Positions 7,516 through 14,664 of a stretch of DNA of 34,381 nucleotides are shown here, in pieces. Each line of letters begins with the position of its first letter. Positions within the stretch are counted from its first letter, which is position 1. A program made the position numbers and the translations under genes. Where the stretch lies: positions 1-34,381 of the forward strand of contig CANJNJ010000047.1 in NCBI GenBank assembly GCA_947474995.1, given 5' to 3'. The notes under the pieces are model-generated. The model saw only the letters and a list, made by a program, of their open reading frames with translations. It had not been told where the DNA came from and did not search any database. This DNA is from Opitutaceae bacterium. GTDB taxonomy: Bacteria > Verrucomicrobiota > Verrucomicrobiia > Opitutales > Opitutaceae.

Positions 7516-8508
7516 ATGGCCGTCGTTTCCCAGCAGCATCGAGTCCCGCCGCCCGCGCCCACTGGCACGGTCGCGAGCCTGCCGTTGCGAAAACTGGCGT
7601 TTCCGGCGCTTGGCACCAACTGTGAAGTGCAATACGCCGCCCCCGGGGGCGACGCGCAGGCGGCCGGCTTCGAGCGCGCGGCGGTGTCGTGGGTGAAGGC
7701 CTTCGAGGCGAAGTACTCGCGCTTCCGCCCCGAGAGCCTGATCAGCCGAATCAACGCCGCGGCCGGGCGGGACTGGACGCCCATCGACGCCGAGATGGAG
7801 GGCATGCTCAAACTGTGTGACACCCTGCATTTCATGACGCAGGGCGTGCTCGATCCGACGGCGCTCCCGTTGATCCGGCTGTGGAACTACAAGGCGGAAA
7901 AACCGCGGATCCCCGCCGAGTCGGAAATCGCGGGCGCCCGCGCTCTGGTCGGCTGGAAGAAAGTACAACGCGCGCCCGGCAAAGTTTTTCTTCCCGAGCC
8001 CGGCATGGCCCTTGATTTCGGAGGGTTCGGCAAGGAATACGCCGTCGATATCGTGGCGCAGATTGCGAAGGACCACGGCATCACCAGCGCGTTGGTGGAT
8101 TTCGGCCACGATCTGCGGGCGTCGGACGCGCCGCCGGGCCGGCCCGCCTGGCATATTGGCCTCGAGGATCCGGCAAAGCCCGGCGCGGCGTCGGGCAGCC
8201 TCGGCATCGTGGGCAAGGGCGTCGCCTCCTCCGGCGATTATCTCCGCTGTTTCGTGTACGAGGGGAAACGCTACGGGCATATCATCGATCCGCGTTCCGG
8301 GTGGCCAGTGGCCAATGGCTGCACGCAGGCGACGGTGATCGCGTCGACGTGCCTGCAGGCCGGCGTGCTTTCGACCACGGCTTTTGTCCTGGGGGTGCCC
8401 AAGGGCGTGGAGTTTATCCAGGCGTGTCCGGGCGCGGAAGGCCTGCTCCACACGCAACGAACGCGGGCGCAGACCCGGGGATTTTTCAATTATGTCGCTA
8501 CTAATTAA
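7516..8508 (+). CDS. ApbE-like FAD:protein FMN transferase, noncanonical active site
   Basis: The 330-residue protein has the ApbE fold landmarks: SRFRPESLISRIN near 68-80, GVLDPTALPLIRLW (110-123), ALDFGGFGKEYAVD (165-178), VDFGHDLRA (194-202) and SSGDYLR with HIIDPRSGWPV (238-265). ApbE enzymes attach FMN covalently to Thr/Ser of extracytoplasmic redox proteins using FAD and Mg2+. Two departures stand out. The usual GGD is GHD, and the usual ADALAT metal-site segment reads AGVLST, so its Asp is Gly at residue 283. No signal peptide or lipobox is evident. It may be a diverged transferase or a non-catalytic flavin binder. The gene overlaps tlpA by 17 bases. Confidence 0.85.
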   Translation: MAVVSQQHRVPPPAPTGTVASLPLRKLAFPALGTNCEVQYAAPGGDAQAAGFERAAVSWVKAFEAKYSRFRPESLISRINAAAGRDWTPIDAEMEGMLKLCDTLHFMTQGVLDPTALPLIRLWNYKAEKPRIPAESEIAGARALVGWKKVQRAPGKVFLPEPGMALDFGGFGKEYAVDIVAQIAKDHGITSALVDFGHDLRASDAPPGRPAWHIGLEDPAKPGAASGSLGIVGKGVASSGDYLRCFVYEGKRYGHIIDPRSGWPVANGCTQATVIASTCLQAGVLSTTAFVLGVPKGVEFIQACPGAEGLLHTQRTRAQTRGFFNYVATN

Positions 8509-9049
8509 CAGCCACTCGGATCGCGGAGGATGCTGGGGAATCCTGCCGCGTGCGTTTATCACCATCGCGCTTTTTTCCGCGCTGGTTGCCCGGGCCGAGG
8601 TCAAGGTGGGGGACACGTTCCCCGCGTTTGCGGGCAATGGCGTGGTCAGCCTGGCCGGAGGCGCGTTGCCGGCCATGAAGGACAACGTCGTGCTCATCGA
8701 TTTCTGGGCCTCCTGGTGCGCCCCCTGCAAGGAATCGTTCCCGGCGCTGGGCAAGCTGCACGCCGACTACGCGCGCCGCGGTTTTGCGGTCGTGGCGGTC
8801 AGCGTCGATGAGAAGATGTCCGACGCGATGGCGTTCGTGAAAAAATTGTCGCCACCGTTCGCCGCCCTGCTCGATCGGGAGCAGAAGATGGTGAAGCAGG
8901 TCGTGGTGCCAACCATGCCCACCAGCTACCTCATCGGCCGCGATGGCCGCGTGCGTTTTGTCCACGAAGGTTATCACGGCGCCACCACCGACAAGGAACT
9001 GCGCAAGGAAATCGAAGCCCTCCTCGCCGAAGGCAACTCCAGTCCATGA
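8492..9049 (+). CDS. TlpA/ResA-like periplasmic thioredoxin
   Basis: The 185-residue protein has an N-terminal membrane or signal segment (about 20-35, ending ARA) and a thioredoxin fold. The redox motif is WCAPC at 75-79, after VVLIDFWAS. There is a central-insert-like DEKMSDAMAFVKK segment and a cis-Pro segment VPTMPTSYLI. Such proteins reduce disulfides in envelope proteins, for example for cytochrome or copper-site maturation. ATG 8492 lies inside the end of the apbE-like gene, and the stop overlaps the DUF4266 start in ATGA, so the genes are translationally coupled. A likely partner is the Cys-containing DUF4266 lipoprotein. Confidence 0.88.
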   Translation: MSLLINSHSDRGGCWGILPRAFITIALFSALVARAEVKVGDTFPAFAGNGVVSLAGGALPAMKDNVVLIDFWASWCAPCKESFPALGKLHADYARRGFAVVAVSVDEKMSDAMAFVKKLSPPFAALLDREQKMVKQVVVPTMPTSYLIGRDGRVRFVHEGYHGATTDKELRKEIEALLAEGNSSP

Positions 9050-9282
9050 AATCACATTTCCTCTCTCTCGCGGTTGTCGCCTTGGGTGCCATTGCTTTTA
9101 CCGGCTGTGCCAACACGAATCTCGTGCGCGTGAAGCCGTGGGAACGCGCCACGCTGGCGGATTACACGATGCGCCCGGACCGGGACCCGCTCCACGCGGC
9201 CATGGCGGAGCACGTATTTTTCTCGCGTGAGACCGCCACCGGCGGGGCCGGCGTGGGCGGGAGCGGCTGCGGATGTAACTAG
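9046..9282 (+). CDS. DUF4266 mini-lipoprotein with GCGCN tail
   Basis: The 78-residue protein has a type II signal peptide with a lipobox ending AFTGC (Cys20), then a short conserved body (KPWERATLADYTM, RDPLHAAMAEHVFFSRE) and a Gly-rich C-terminus GGAGVGGSGCGCN. This matches the DUF4266 family, whose function is unknown and which is regularly encoded with DUF3570 and ApbE genes. The two closely spaced Cys residues at the extreme C-terminus could bind metal, carry a modification or form a redox pair with the adjacent TlpA-like protein. That is inference. It is the last gene before a terminator. Confidence 0.85.
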   Translation: MKSHFLSLAVVALGAIAFTGCANTNLVRVKPWERATLADYTMRPDRDPLHAAMAEHVFFSRETATGGAGVGGSGCGCN

Positions 9283-9311
9283 CCCGGAAGCAGAGGACAC
9301 GGACCAGGGCT

Positions 9312-9337
9312 CGGGCGGAATCGGGTGCCCGTTTTTT
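9312..9337 (+). terminator. Rho-independent terminator of the DUF3570-DUF4266 operon
   Basis: CGGGC at 9312-9316 can pair with GCCCG at 9327-9331, directly followed by TTTTTT (9332-9337). An alternative shorter stem CGGG-TG-CCCG occupies 9322-9331. It lies 30 bases after the DUF4266 stop. Confidence 0.65.
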
Positions 9338-9403
9338 CATCGCGCGGTGCAGTTTACGGTCGGCTTTTTCCGATATTTTTCCGAGAATAGTCGATAGTTA
9401 GAT

Positions 9404-11215
9404 GTGACGCCGCTTTACTCCATTCACTCCCCGCGTTGGCGAAAATTTCTGGGTGGCAGGGCCGGCCGCACCGCCGCACTTGTATTGCTGGCGATTTCGG
9501 CGCTGGGCGGACTGGAAGCCCAGGTGGGATCGGCCGCGATTTCCGTGAGTCGGAACCCGGTGACGGCCACGGTCGGTACCGCGATCCCGGCCATTGATTT
9601 TGGGCTTTCGGGTGGCTCGATCCAGGCGGGTTCGTTTCGCGTTACCGGTCCGTTGCCGAACGGCGTAACGGTCAACAGCTCAACCGCTGGAATCGTCAAC
9701 GGTTCCAGCGGCCGAATTAGCGGCCTCCCCACGGCGGCCGGCAGCTACGCGGTTTCGATCGTGGCGTATGCCGGAACCAACGGCACGGGCGAGGCGCTGA
9801 CGCCCGAATCGTTCCTGGTGGGCGTGAACGTCAACCCGATCGCCACGGTCGCGCCGGCCTTTGTCAGCCAGCCCGTATCCCAAACGGTCAGTATCGGTGG
9901 CACCGCGACCTTCGCCGTGGCCATCAACGATACGCCGGCAATCTACCAGTGGCGGAGAGACAATCGAGAAATCGTCGGCGCCACCCGCTCCACCTTATCG
10001 CTTGGCAATATCCAGTTTGCCGACGGCGGTTCCTATTCGGTTCAGGTGAGCAACTCAGCGGGCGTTATCACCAGCGGCGTGGCGAGCCTGATTGTGCCGT
10101 TCACCCCGGCACCCGCGTTTACGAAGTCCCCGGAGAGTCAGACCATCACCAGCGGAACCACGGTGGCCTTTAGCAGCGTGGCCCCCGACGCGACCAGCTT
10201 CCAGTGGCGCCGGAACGACAGCCCCATCCCGGGCGCGACGAGCTCGCTCTATGTCATCTTCAACGCCACCGCCGCCGACGCCGGCGCTTATTCGGTCGTC
10301 GCCAGCAACGTCAGTGGGAGCACGACGAGCACCGCGGCCCGACTGGGTATTTCACCGAGTGGCGAGGTGAGCCGGCTGACGAATCTCTCCATCCTGACCA
10401 CCACGGGTCCCGGGACGAAGGTTTTGACGATGGGCGCGGCGATCGGTGGGACGAGCGCGCCGGGTGATCTGCCGCTCTTGGTCCGGGGCGTGGGTCCCGG
10501 GCTCATTCAATTCAATCAGACCGGCGTACTGCCGGATCCCGTGCTGACGGTGAACATCCCGGGTTCCGATGTGCCGATTGCGGTCAACGACAATTGGGGG
10601 AGTTCGCTGGGCCTCTCGGAGGCTTTCGATGCCGTGGCGGCGTTTCAGTTGCCGGTCGGCAGTCTGGACAGCGCAATTTCGTCCCGCTTTTCGAGCCGTA
10701 ATTATTCTTTTTCCGTGACCGGGAAGAATGGCGCTACTGGTTTGGCGCTGGCCGAGATCTACGATGCCTCGGGCTCGACCCGAACAGCGGGCAGTCCCCG
10801 CCTGACCAACCTTTCCACCAGCACCTCGATCGATCCCGGGGCGACGCTGGCCGTGGGCTTTACCCTCGGCGGGACGACTCCGCGGACCGTCATCGTGCGC
10901 GCCGTCGGCCCGACCCTCGCCACCACGTTCAAGGATTTCTTCAGTCCGGGGAGCACGATGAGAGATCCGAAACTCGACCTCTTCGCGCTCTTCGATGGCG
11001 GACCCGAGGTTAAGATTGCGGAGAACAATGACTGGGGTGGGCTGCCCCCGGTCATCAGCGCGATGGCAGCCGTGGCGGCATTTCCGCTCGACGGGCCGTT
11101 GACGAAGGACGCGGTGGTCGTCACGACCCTCCCGCCCGGCCGCTACAGTGCCCGGGTTACCGGCGCCGACGGGGGCGGAGGTCAGGCCATCGTCGAAGTT
11201 TACGAGGTGCCGTGA
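9404..11215 (+). CDS. Secreted Ig-like repeat protein with duplicated C-terminal module
   Basis: The 603-residue protein starts at GTG 9404; the neighbouring ATG at 9402 is immediately followed by a stop. A signal-like segment (AALVLLAISALGGLEAQ) is followed by a putative-Ig cadherin-like region. Two Ig-like domains follow (about 150-230 and 232-315), each with QSV/QTI, QWRR and GxYSV signatures. The last 290 residues are two copies of a module of about 140 residues sharing RLTNLS, VGPxL, DP.L and NDxWG motifs and ending in EIYD/EVYE. The protein is probably exported and may be a T2SS client given its place between two T2SS operons, but no export signal specific to T2SS can be read. Confidence 0.72.
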   Translation: MTPLYSIHSPRWRKFLGGRAGRTAALVLLAISALGGLEAQVGSAAISVSRNPVTATVGTAIPAIDFGLSGGSIQAGSFRVTGPLPNGVTVNSSTAGIVNGSSGRISGLPTAAGSYAVSIVAYAGTNGTGEALTPESFLVGVNVNPIATVAPAFVSQPVSQTVSIGGTATFAVAINDTPAIYQWRRDNREIVGATRSTLSLGNIQFADGGSYSVQVSNSAGVITSGVASLIVPFTPAPAFTKSPESQTITSGTTVAFSSVAPDATSFQWRRNDSPIPGATSSLYVIFNATAADAGAYSVVASNVSGSTTSTAARLGISPSGEVSRLTNLSILTTTGPGTKVLTMGAAIGGTSAPGDLPLLVRGVGPGLIQFNQTGVLPDPVLTVNIPGSDVPIAVNDNWGSSLGLSEAFDAVAAFQLPVGSLDSAISSRFSSRNYSFSVTGKNGATGLALAEIYDASGSTRTAGSPRLTNLSTSTSIDPGATLAVGFTLGGTTPRTVIVRAVGPTLATTFKDFFSPGSTMRDPKLDLFALFDGGPEVKIAENNDWGGLPPVISAMAAVAAFPLDGPLTKDAVVVTTLPPGRYSARVTGADGGGGQAIVEVYEVP

Positions 11216-11232
11216 GCGGGGGGACCGAGGCA

Positions 11233-11359
11233 GAGTTGAAGGTTGAAAGGTTAACCGTGAAAGACGAGTTCGACCCGATCCCCTCGCAATTTTACCTATT
11301 CGGTGAGCGGGCGGGGTCGTTCCTGCCGGGCTTTCAACCTTCAACGCTCAACTCTCAAC
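11233..11359. repeat. Inverted dispersed repeat, family D
   Basis: GAGTTGAAGGTTGAAAGGTT at 11233-11252 faces its near-complement CTTTCAACCTTCAACGCTC beginning at 11331 and continuing ACTCTCAAC to 11359, around about 80 bases. A related single arm (CTCAACTTTCAACC) occurs at 27177-27190. The repeat occupies the spacer between the Ig protein and the response regulator gene. The rest of the spacer up to 11458 shows no gene. Confidence 0.7.
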
Positions 11360-11458
11360 GGGATTGCCGGAGGCTCCGCCGGACTTGACGCCCACCCTCC
11401 CAGCGAAAACGCTTCCCGCCAGGGTAGGTTTCCCAACAATCACACCCTCCCTCCTGGA

Positions 11459-12136
11459 ATGCGCATTCTTGTTATTGAGGACGAACGGCAACTCGCCGGA
11501 CACGTTACGCGTGCTTTAACGCGTCGGGGCCACTGCGTGACGATGTTGCACGATGGCGCCGAAGGGCTCCAATCGGCGCAGGACGATCCCCCGGACTTGG
11601 TCCTCCTTGATCTCAACCTGCCGAGTCTCGACGGTCTGACGGTGCTGGCCCGGCTGCGCGCGGCCAAGATTGCCGCGCGGGTCCTCATCCTGACCGCTCG
11701 CGGCGAAGTGGAACATCGGGTCAAGGGCCTGCAGGCCGGCGCGGACGACTATCTGGCCAAGCCGTTTTCCATGGATGAACTGGTTGCGCGCGTCGAGGCG
11801 CTCGGCCGGCGCGGGGCCACGTCGACGCCCGCCGATCTGCTGAAAGTGGCCGATCTCCAGCTCGACGTGCGGCACCGGCGCGTGACGCGGGCGGGCCGGC
11901 CCATTGCGCTGTCGCCGCGCGAGTTCGATGTGCTCCAGGTGCTGATGCAGGAACCCGGCCGGCCCTTTTCCCGGACCGAACTCTGTGAACGCGTCTGGCA
12001 GCGCGATCATGAATACGACACCCGCACGGTCGAAATCTTCATCACCCGACTGAGGAAGAAGGTGGACTCGACGTTTTCCTCGCCGCTCATTCACACGCTC
12101 CGCGGCGTCGGCTATACGCTTCGCGCTTCCGGATGA
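11459..12136 (+). CDS. OmpR/PhoB-family response regulator
   Basis: The 225-residue protein has a receiver domain with E7/D8, phospho-acceptor D51 in LVLLDLNLP, T79 and K101 in LAKPF. A winged-helix DNA-binding domain follows (about 125-225), with LSPREFDVLQVLM, a REHEYDTR-like loop and TLRGVGYTL. ATG 11459 is chosen because it begins the receiver beta-1 strand (MRILVIEDE); the frame extends upstream into repeat sequence. The stop overlaps the next start in ATGA. It is the partner of the histidine kinase two genes on. It may control this operon or copper/redox envelope genes. Confidence 0.93.
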   Translation: MRILVIEDERQLAGHVTRALTRRGHCVTMLHDGAEGLQSAQDDPPDLVLLDLNLPSLDGLTVLARLRAAKIAARVLILTARGEVEHRVKGLQAGADDYLAKPFSMDELVARVEALGRRGATSTPADLLKVADLQLDVRHRRVTRAGRPIALSPREFDVLQVLMQEPGRPFSRTELCERVWQRDHEYDTRTVEIFITRLRKKVDSTFSSPLIHTLRGVGYTLRASG

Positions 12137-12825
12137 ATGCTCCGCCTCTTGCGGCCCGACCACGCTCCCGCTGGTGGCGGCGCGCGATTCTTCCCGCGGC
12201 GCTGCTGGTCCTGACGAGCCCCGGCGCGCGGGCCCAAGTCACGATCGAAGGCCGCATCGCCCTGCCGAAAACCCGCACGACACCCGTGGTCACCCAGCGC
12301 TACGAAATTGTGACGAAGGGGGGCGTGTTCTCGACCAACCCGCCCCTCGCCGTCGTCTATCTCGAGGGGAGCTTTCCGAAGTCGGCCACGCCGGCCGCGG
12401 TGCAGATGACCCAGAAGGATCTTTCGTTCCAGCCGTCGCTGCTGCCGCTGCAGGTGGGAGCGCGCGTGGAGTTTCCCAATCTCGACGACACGTATCATAA
12501 TATCTTTTCGTTCTCCCCCGCGAAGCGTTTCGATCTGGGCCGCTATCGCGCCAACGAGACGCCCGTGCCGTCCGTGGTCTTCGAGGTCCCCGGCCTCGTC
12601 ACGCTGCGCTGCGATATTCACGAGCACATGCGGGCGCTGATTCTGGTGCTCGATACGCCACATTTCGTCATCACGGATCCGGAAGGTAACTTTCGGCTGA
12701 CGGGACTGCCGGCCGGCCGCTACACGCTCAAGGCCTGGGTCGACAGCAAGACGACCAGGGAGCTGCCGGTGGAGCTCACGGCCCAGGGGTCGCTCCGCGT
12801 GGAATTTCCCGCTGTCCCAAAATAG
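12133..12825 (+). CDS. Periplasmic cupredoxin-like protein with carboxypeptidase-regulatory tail
   Basis: The 230-residue protein has a signal peptide (AILPAALLVLTSPGARA). Residues 70-172 have a cupredoxin pattern: H122 in DDTYHNIFSF and C160-D-I-H-E-H-M166, which supply the His/Cys/His/Met set of a type 1 copper site. A short carboxypeptidase-regulatory-like strand domain follows (DPEGNFRLTGLPAGRYTLKAW, written here only as a region at 182-202). Such proteins are often labelled methylamine utilization protein in databases, with little evidence. The gene lies between the response regulator and kinase genes, overlapping the former, so a periplasmic copper or redox signalling role is plausible but inferred. 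Confidence 0.82.
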   Translation: MNAPPLAARPRSRWWRRAILPAALLVLTSPGARAQVTIEGRIALPKTRTTPVVTQRYEIVTKGGVFSTNPPLAVVYLEGSFPKSATPAAVQMTQKDLSFQPSLLPLQVGARVEFPNLDDTYHNIFSFSPAKRFDLGRYRANETPVPSVVFEVPGLVTLRCDIHEHMRALILVLDTPHFVITDPEGNFRLTGLPAGRYTLKAWVDSKTTRELPVELTAQGSLRVEFPAVPK

Positions 12826-12843
12826 GTTTCCTCCCCGCTGCCC

Positions 12844-14664
12844 GTGAATCGCCGTCTGGAACTCGACCCCTTCGAGACTCTGCATCCGGCCCACGACGTC
12901 GGCGCGGAGGCATCGCCAGCGCGGATCGCCGGGTTTCGGCTGAAATTGTTTATCGCGATCATGCTGGTGGTGTCCGCGACGACGGCGATCGCGCTATCGG
13001 TGGCACAACACAACCTCGCCGCCGGCGTGGAGGATGAATTGCGGCGCGAGTTTCAAGGCGAGCAGACGGCTCGCGCCACGGCGCAGGAGGTGCGCCATGC
13101 CGCGCTCGTCGAGCGTTGTCGCGCGTTGGTGCGCAAGCCCCGGATTCATGCCGCCCTCGAGGACGACGCGCTCGATCTCCTGTACCTGAATGCGGAGGAC
13201 GAACTGCGGGACATCATGCAAGGCCCGGAGGAAGTGGCGCCGGAGCGCACGGCGTTTCGGTTGCATGCCGCGTTCTACCGGTTTCTCGGGCGCAATGGCG
13301 CGGTTCTGACTCCGCCCAATCCCCGCTTGGTCGGTGTTCTGGGTGCGCCCGAGGAGGCGCAACTCGCCCGGTCCGGTGCGCCGGCCGAGCAACAGACCGG
13401 CTATTTGACCCAAACCATCGCGGGCGGCGCCGCGACGGTTTTTGAGGTCATTACGCTGCCAATCTTTTCGACCGAGACGGGTGAAGTTATCGCGGCGCTC
13501 GCCTTGGGTTTCAAACCCTTCGAACTGGAGGGGCACGTTTCCCCCTCGGGGATGAAAAGCGGCCTCTGGCTCAACGGATATTTGCATTCGTCAACGCTGT
13601 CGGGGTCGGCCGGCGCCCGGCTGGCCGCCGAAAGCCTGGTTGCTTCCCGTCCGCCCGTGCGGGTGGAACTCGAGGGCGCGCCGCATCTCGTTTTCTCCAA
13701 ACGACTGAATCCCGCCTCCACGTTTTCGCCCGCCTACGAGGTTTGCGTCTATCCGCTCACTGAGTTGGTCGTTCGTCAGGTCCGGTTGCGCTGGCAGTTT
13801 CTCGGGACCGGCGGGTTGCTGCTGCTCGCCGGCCTCGCCGTGAGCCATTGGGTTTCCACGCGCCTCTCCCGGCCGGTGGAAAAACTCGCCGTGGATTCGG
13901 AGGAGAATCGCACCCAGCGCAAACGGGCGGAGGCCGCGCTCGAAATGACCAGTGCGGAATTGCACCGTTCCGCCCGGTTTTCGGCCGATGCTTCGCACCA
14001 GCTCAAGACGCCGGTCACAGTGTTGCGCGCCGGACTGGATGAACTCTTGGCCCGGGAGCATCTCACCCCGGAGCAATGTCAGGAAATTTCCGCGCTCATT
14101 CATCAGACCTACCGCCTGTCGTCCCTGATTGAAGACTTGTTGTTGCTGTCACGAATGGATGCCGGCCGGCTCAAACTGGAGTTTGCGTCCGTGAATCTCA
14201 CCGCGCTGATCGAGGCATCACTGGATGACTTGGGCGCGCTGCCGGATGAACGGCCACTGCAGGTCGAGACCGATTTTCCGGCGGGGCTCCATATCGCCGG
14301 CGAAAAACGCTACACCGCGATGATCCTCCAGAACTTGCTCGAGAATGCCCGAAAGTACAACCGCCCCGGCGGGCGGATTCGACTCACGGCCGCCGTCCGC
14401 GGCGAAAACGTCTGCGTGACGGTCGGAAATTCCGGCCGCACCATTCCCCCCGACGCGCAGGCGCACATTTTCGAGCGTTTCCACCGGGGGGCGATGGGGG
14501 AAAACGTCCCCGGCTACGGCCTGGGCTTGAACCTCGCCCGGGAACTCGCCCGTCTGCACCAGGGGGACCTCCGGCTGGCCGCCTCCGACGCAAACTGGAC
14601 GGAGTTTGAAATCCAATTCCGATTGGCTCACGTTACGCTTCTCCCCGAGCCCGCCCCTGTATGA
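12844..14664 (+). CDS. Membrane sensor histidine kinase
   Basis: The 606-residue protein has TM1 at about 33-53, a periplasmic sensor domain of about 260 residues, and TM2 at about 318-337. A linker with coiled-coil character (ENRTQRKRAEAALEMT) and a HisKA domain follow, with the phospho-acceptor H385 in DASHQLKTP. The ATPase domain has an N-box (N501 in LLENARKYN) and a G-box GYGLGLNLA near 557. The start is GTG 12844, 18 bases after the cupredoxin gene. The sensor domain contains FLGRNGAVLTPPNP and a later ALALGFKPFE segment, resembling Cache-like folds, but I cannot assign a ligand. The stop overlaps the next gene in ATGA. Confidence 0.92.
   Translation: MNRRLELDPFETLHPAHDVGAEASPARIAGFRLKLFIAIMLVVSATTAIALSVAQHNLAAGVEDELRREFQGEQTARATAQEVRHAALVERCRALVRKPRIHAALEDDALDLLYLNAEDELRDIMQGPEEVAPERTAFRLHAAFYRFLGRNGAVLTPPNPRLVGVLGAPEEAQLARSGAPAEQQTGYLTQTIAGGAATVFEVITLPIFSTETGEVIAALALGFKPFELEGHVSPSGMKSGLWLNGYLHSSTLSGSAGARLAAESLVASRPPVRVELEGAPHLVFSKRLNPASTFSPAYEVCVYPLTELVVRQVRLRWQFLGTGGLLLLAGLAVSHWVSTRLSRPVEKLAVDSEENRTQRKRAEAALEMTSAELHRSARFSADASHQLKTPVTVLRAGLDELLAREHLTPEQCQEISALIHQTYRLSSLIEDLLLLSRMDAGRLKLEFASVNLTALIEASLDDLGALPDERPLQVETDFPAGLHIAGEKRYTAMILQNLLENARKYNRPGGRIRLTAAVRGENVCVTVGNSGRTIPPDAQAHIFERFHRGAMGENVPGYGLGLNLARELARLHQGDLRLAASDANWTEFEIQFRLAHVTLLPEPAPV

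Noticed and set aside
6249-8754. Long minus-strand open frames opposite the DUF3570 and ApbE-like genes
   Set aside because: They are antisense to genes with clear family motifs and show only shadow-like composition.
12133-12825. True methylamine utilization gene
   Set aside because: No methylamine dehydrogenase genes are present; the label comes from weak cupredoxin similarity.
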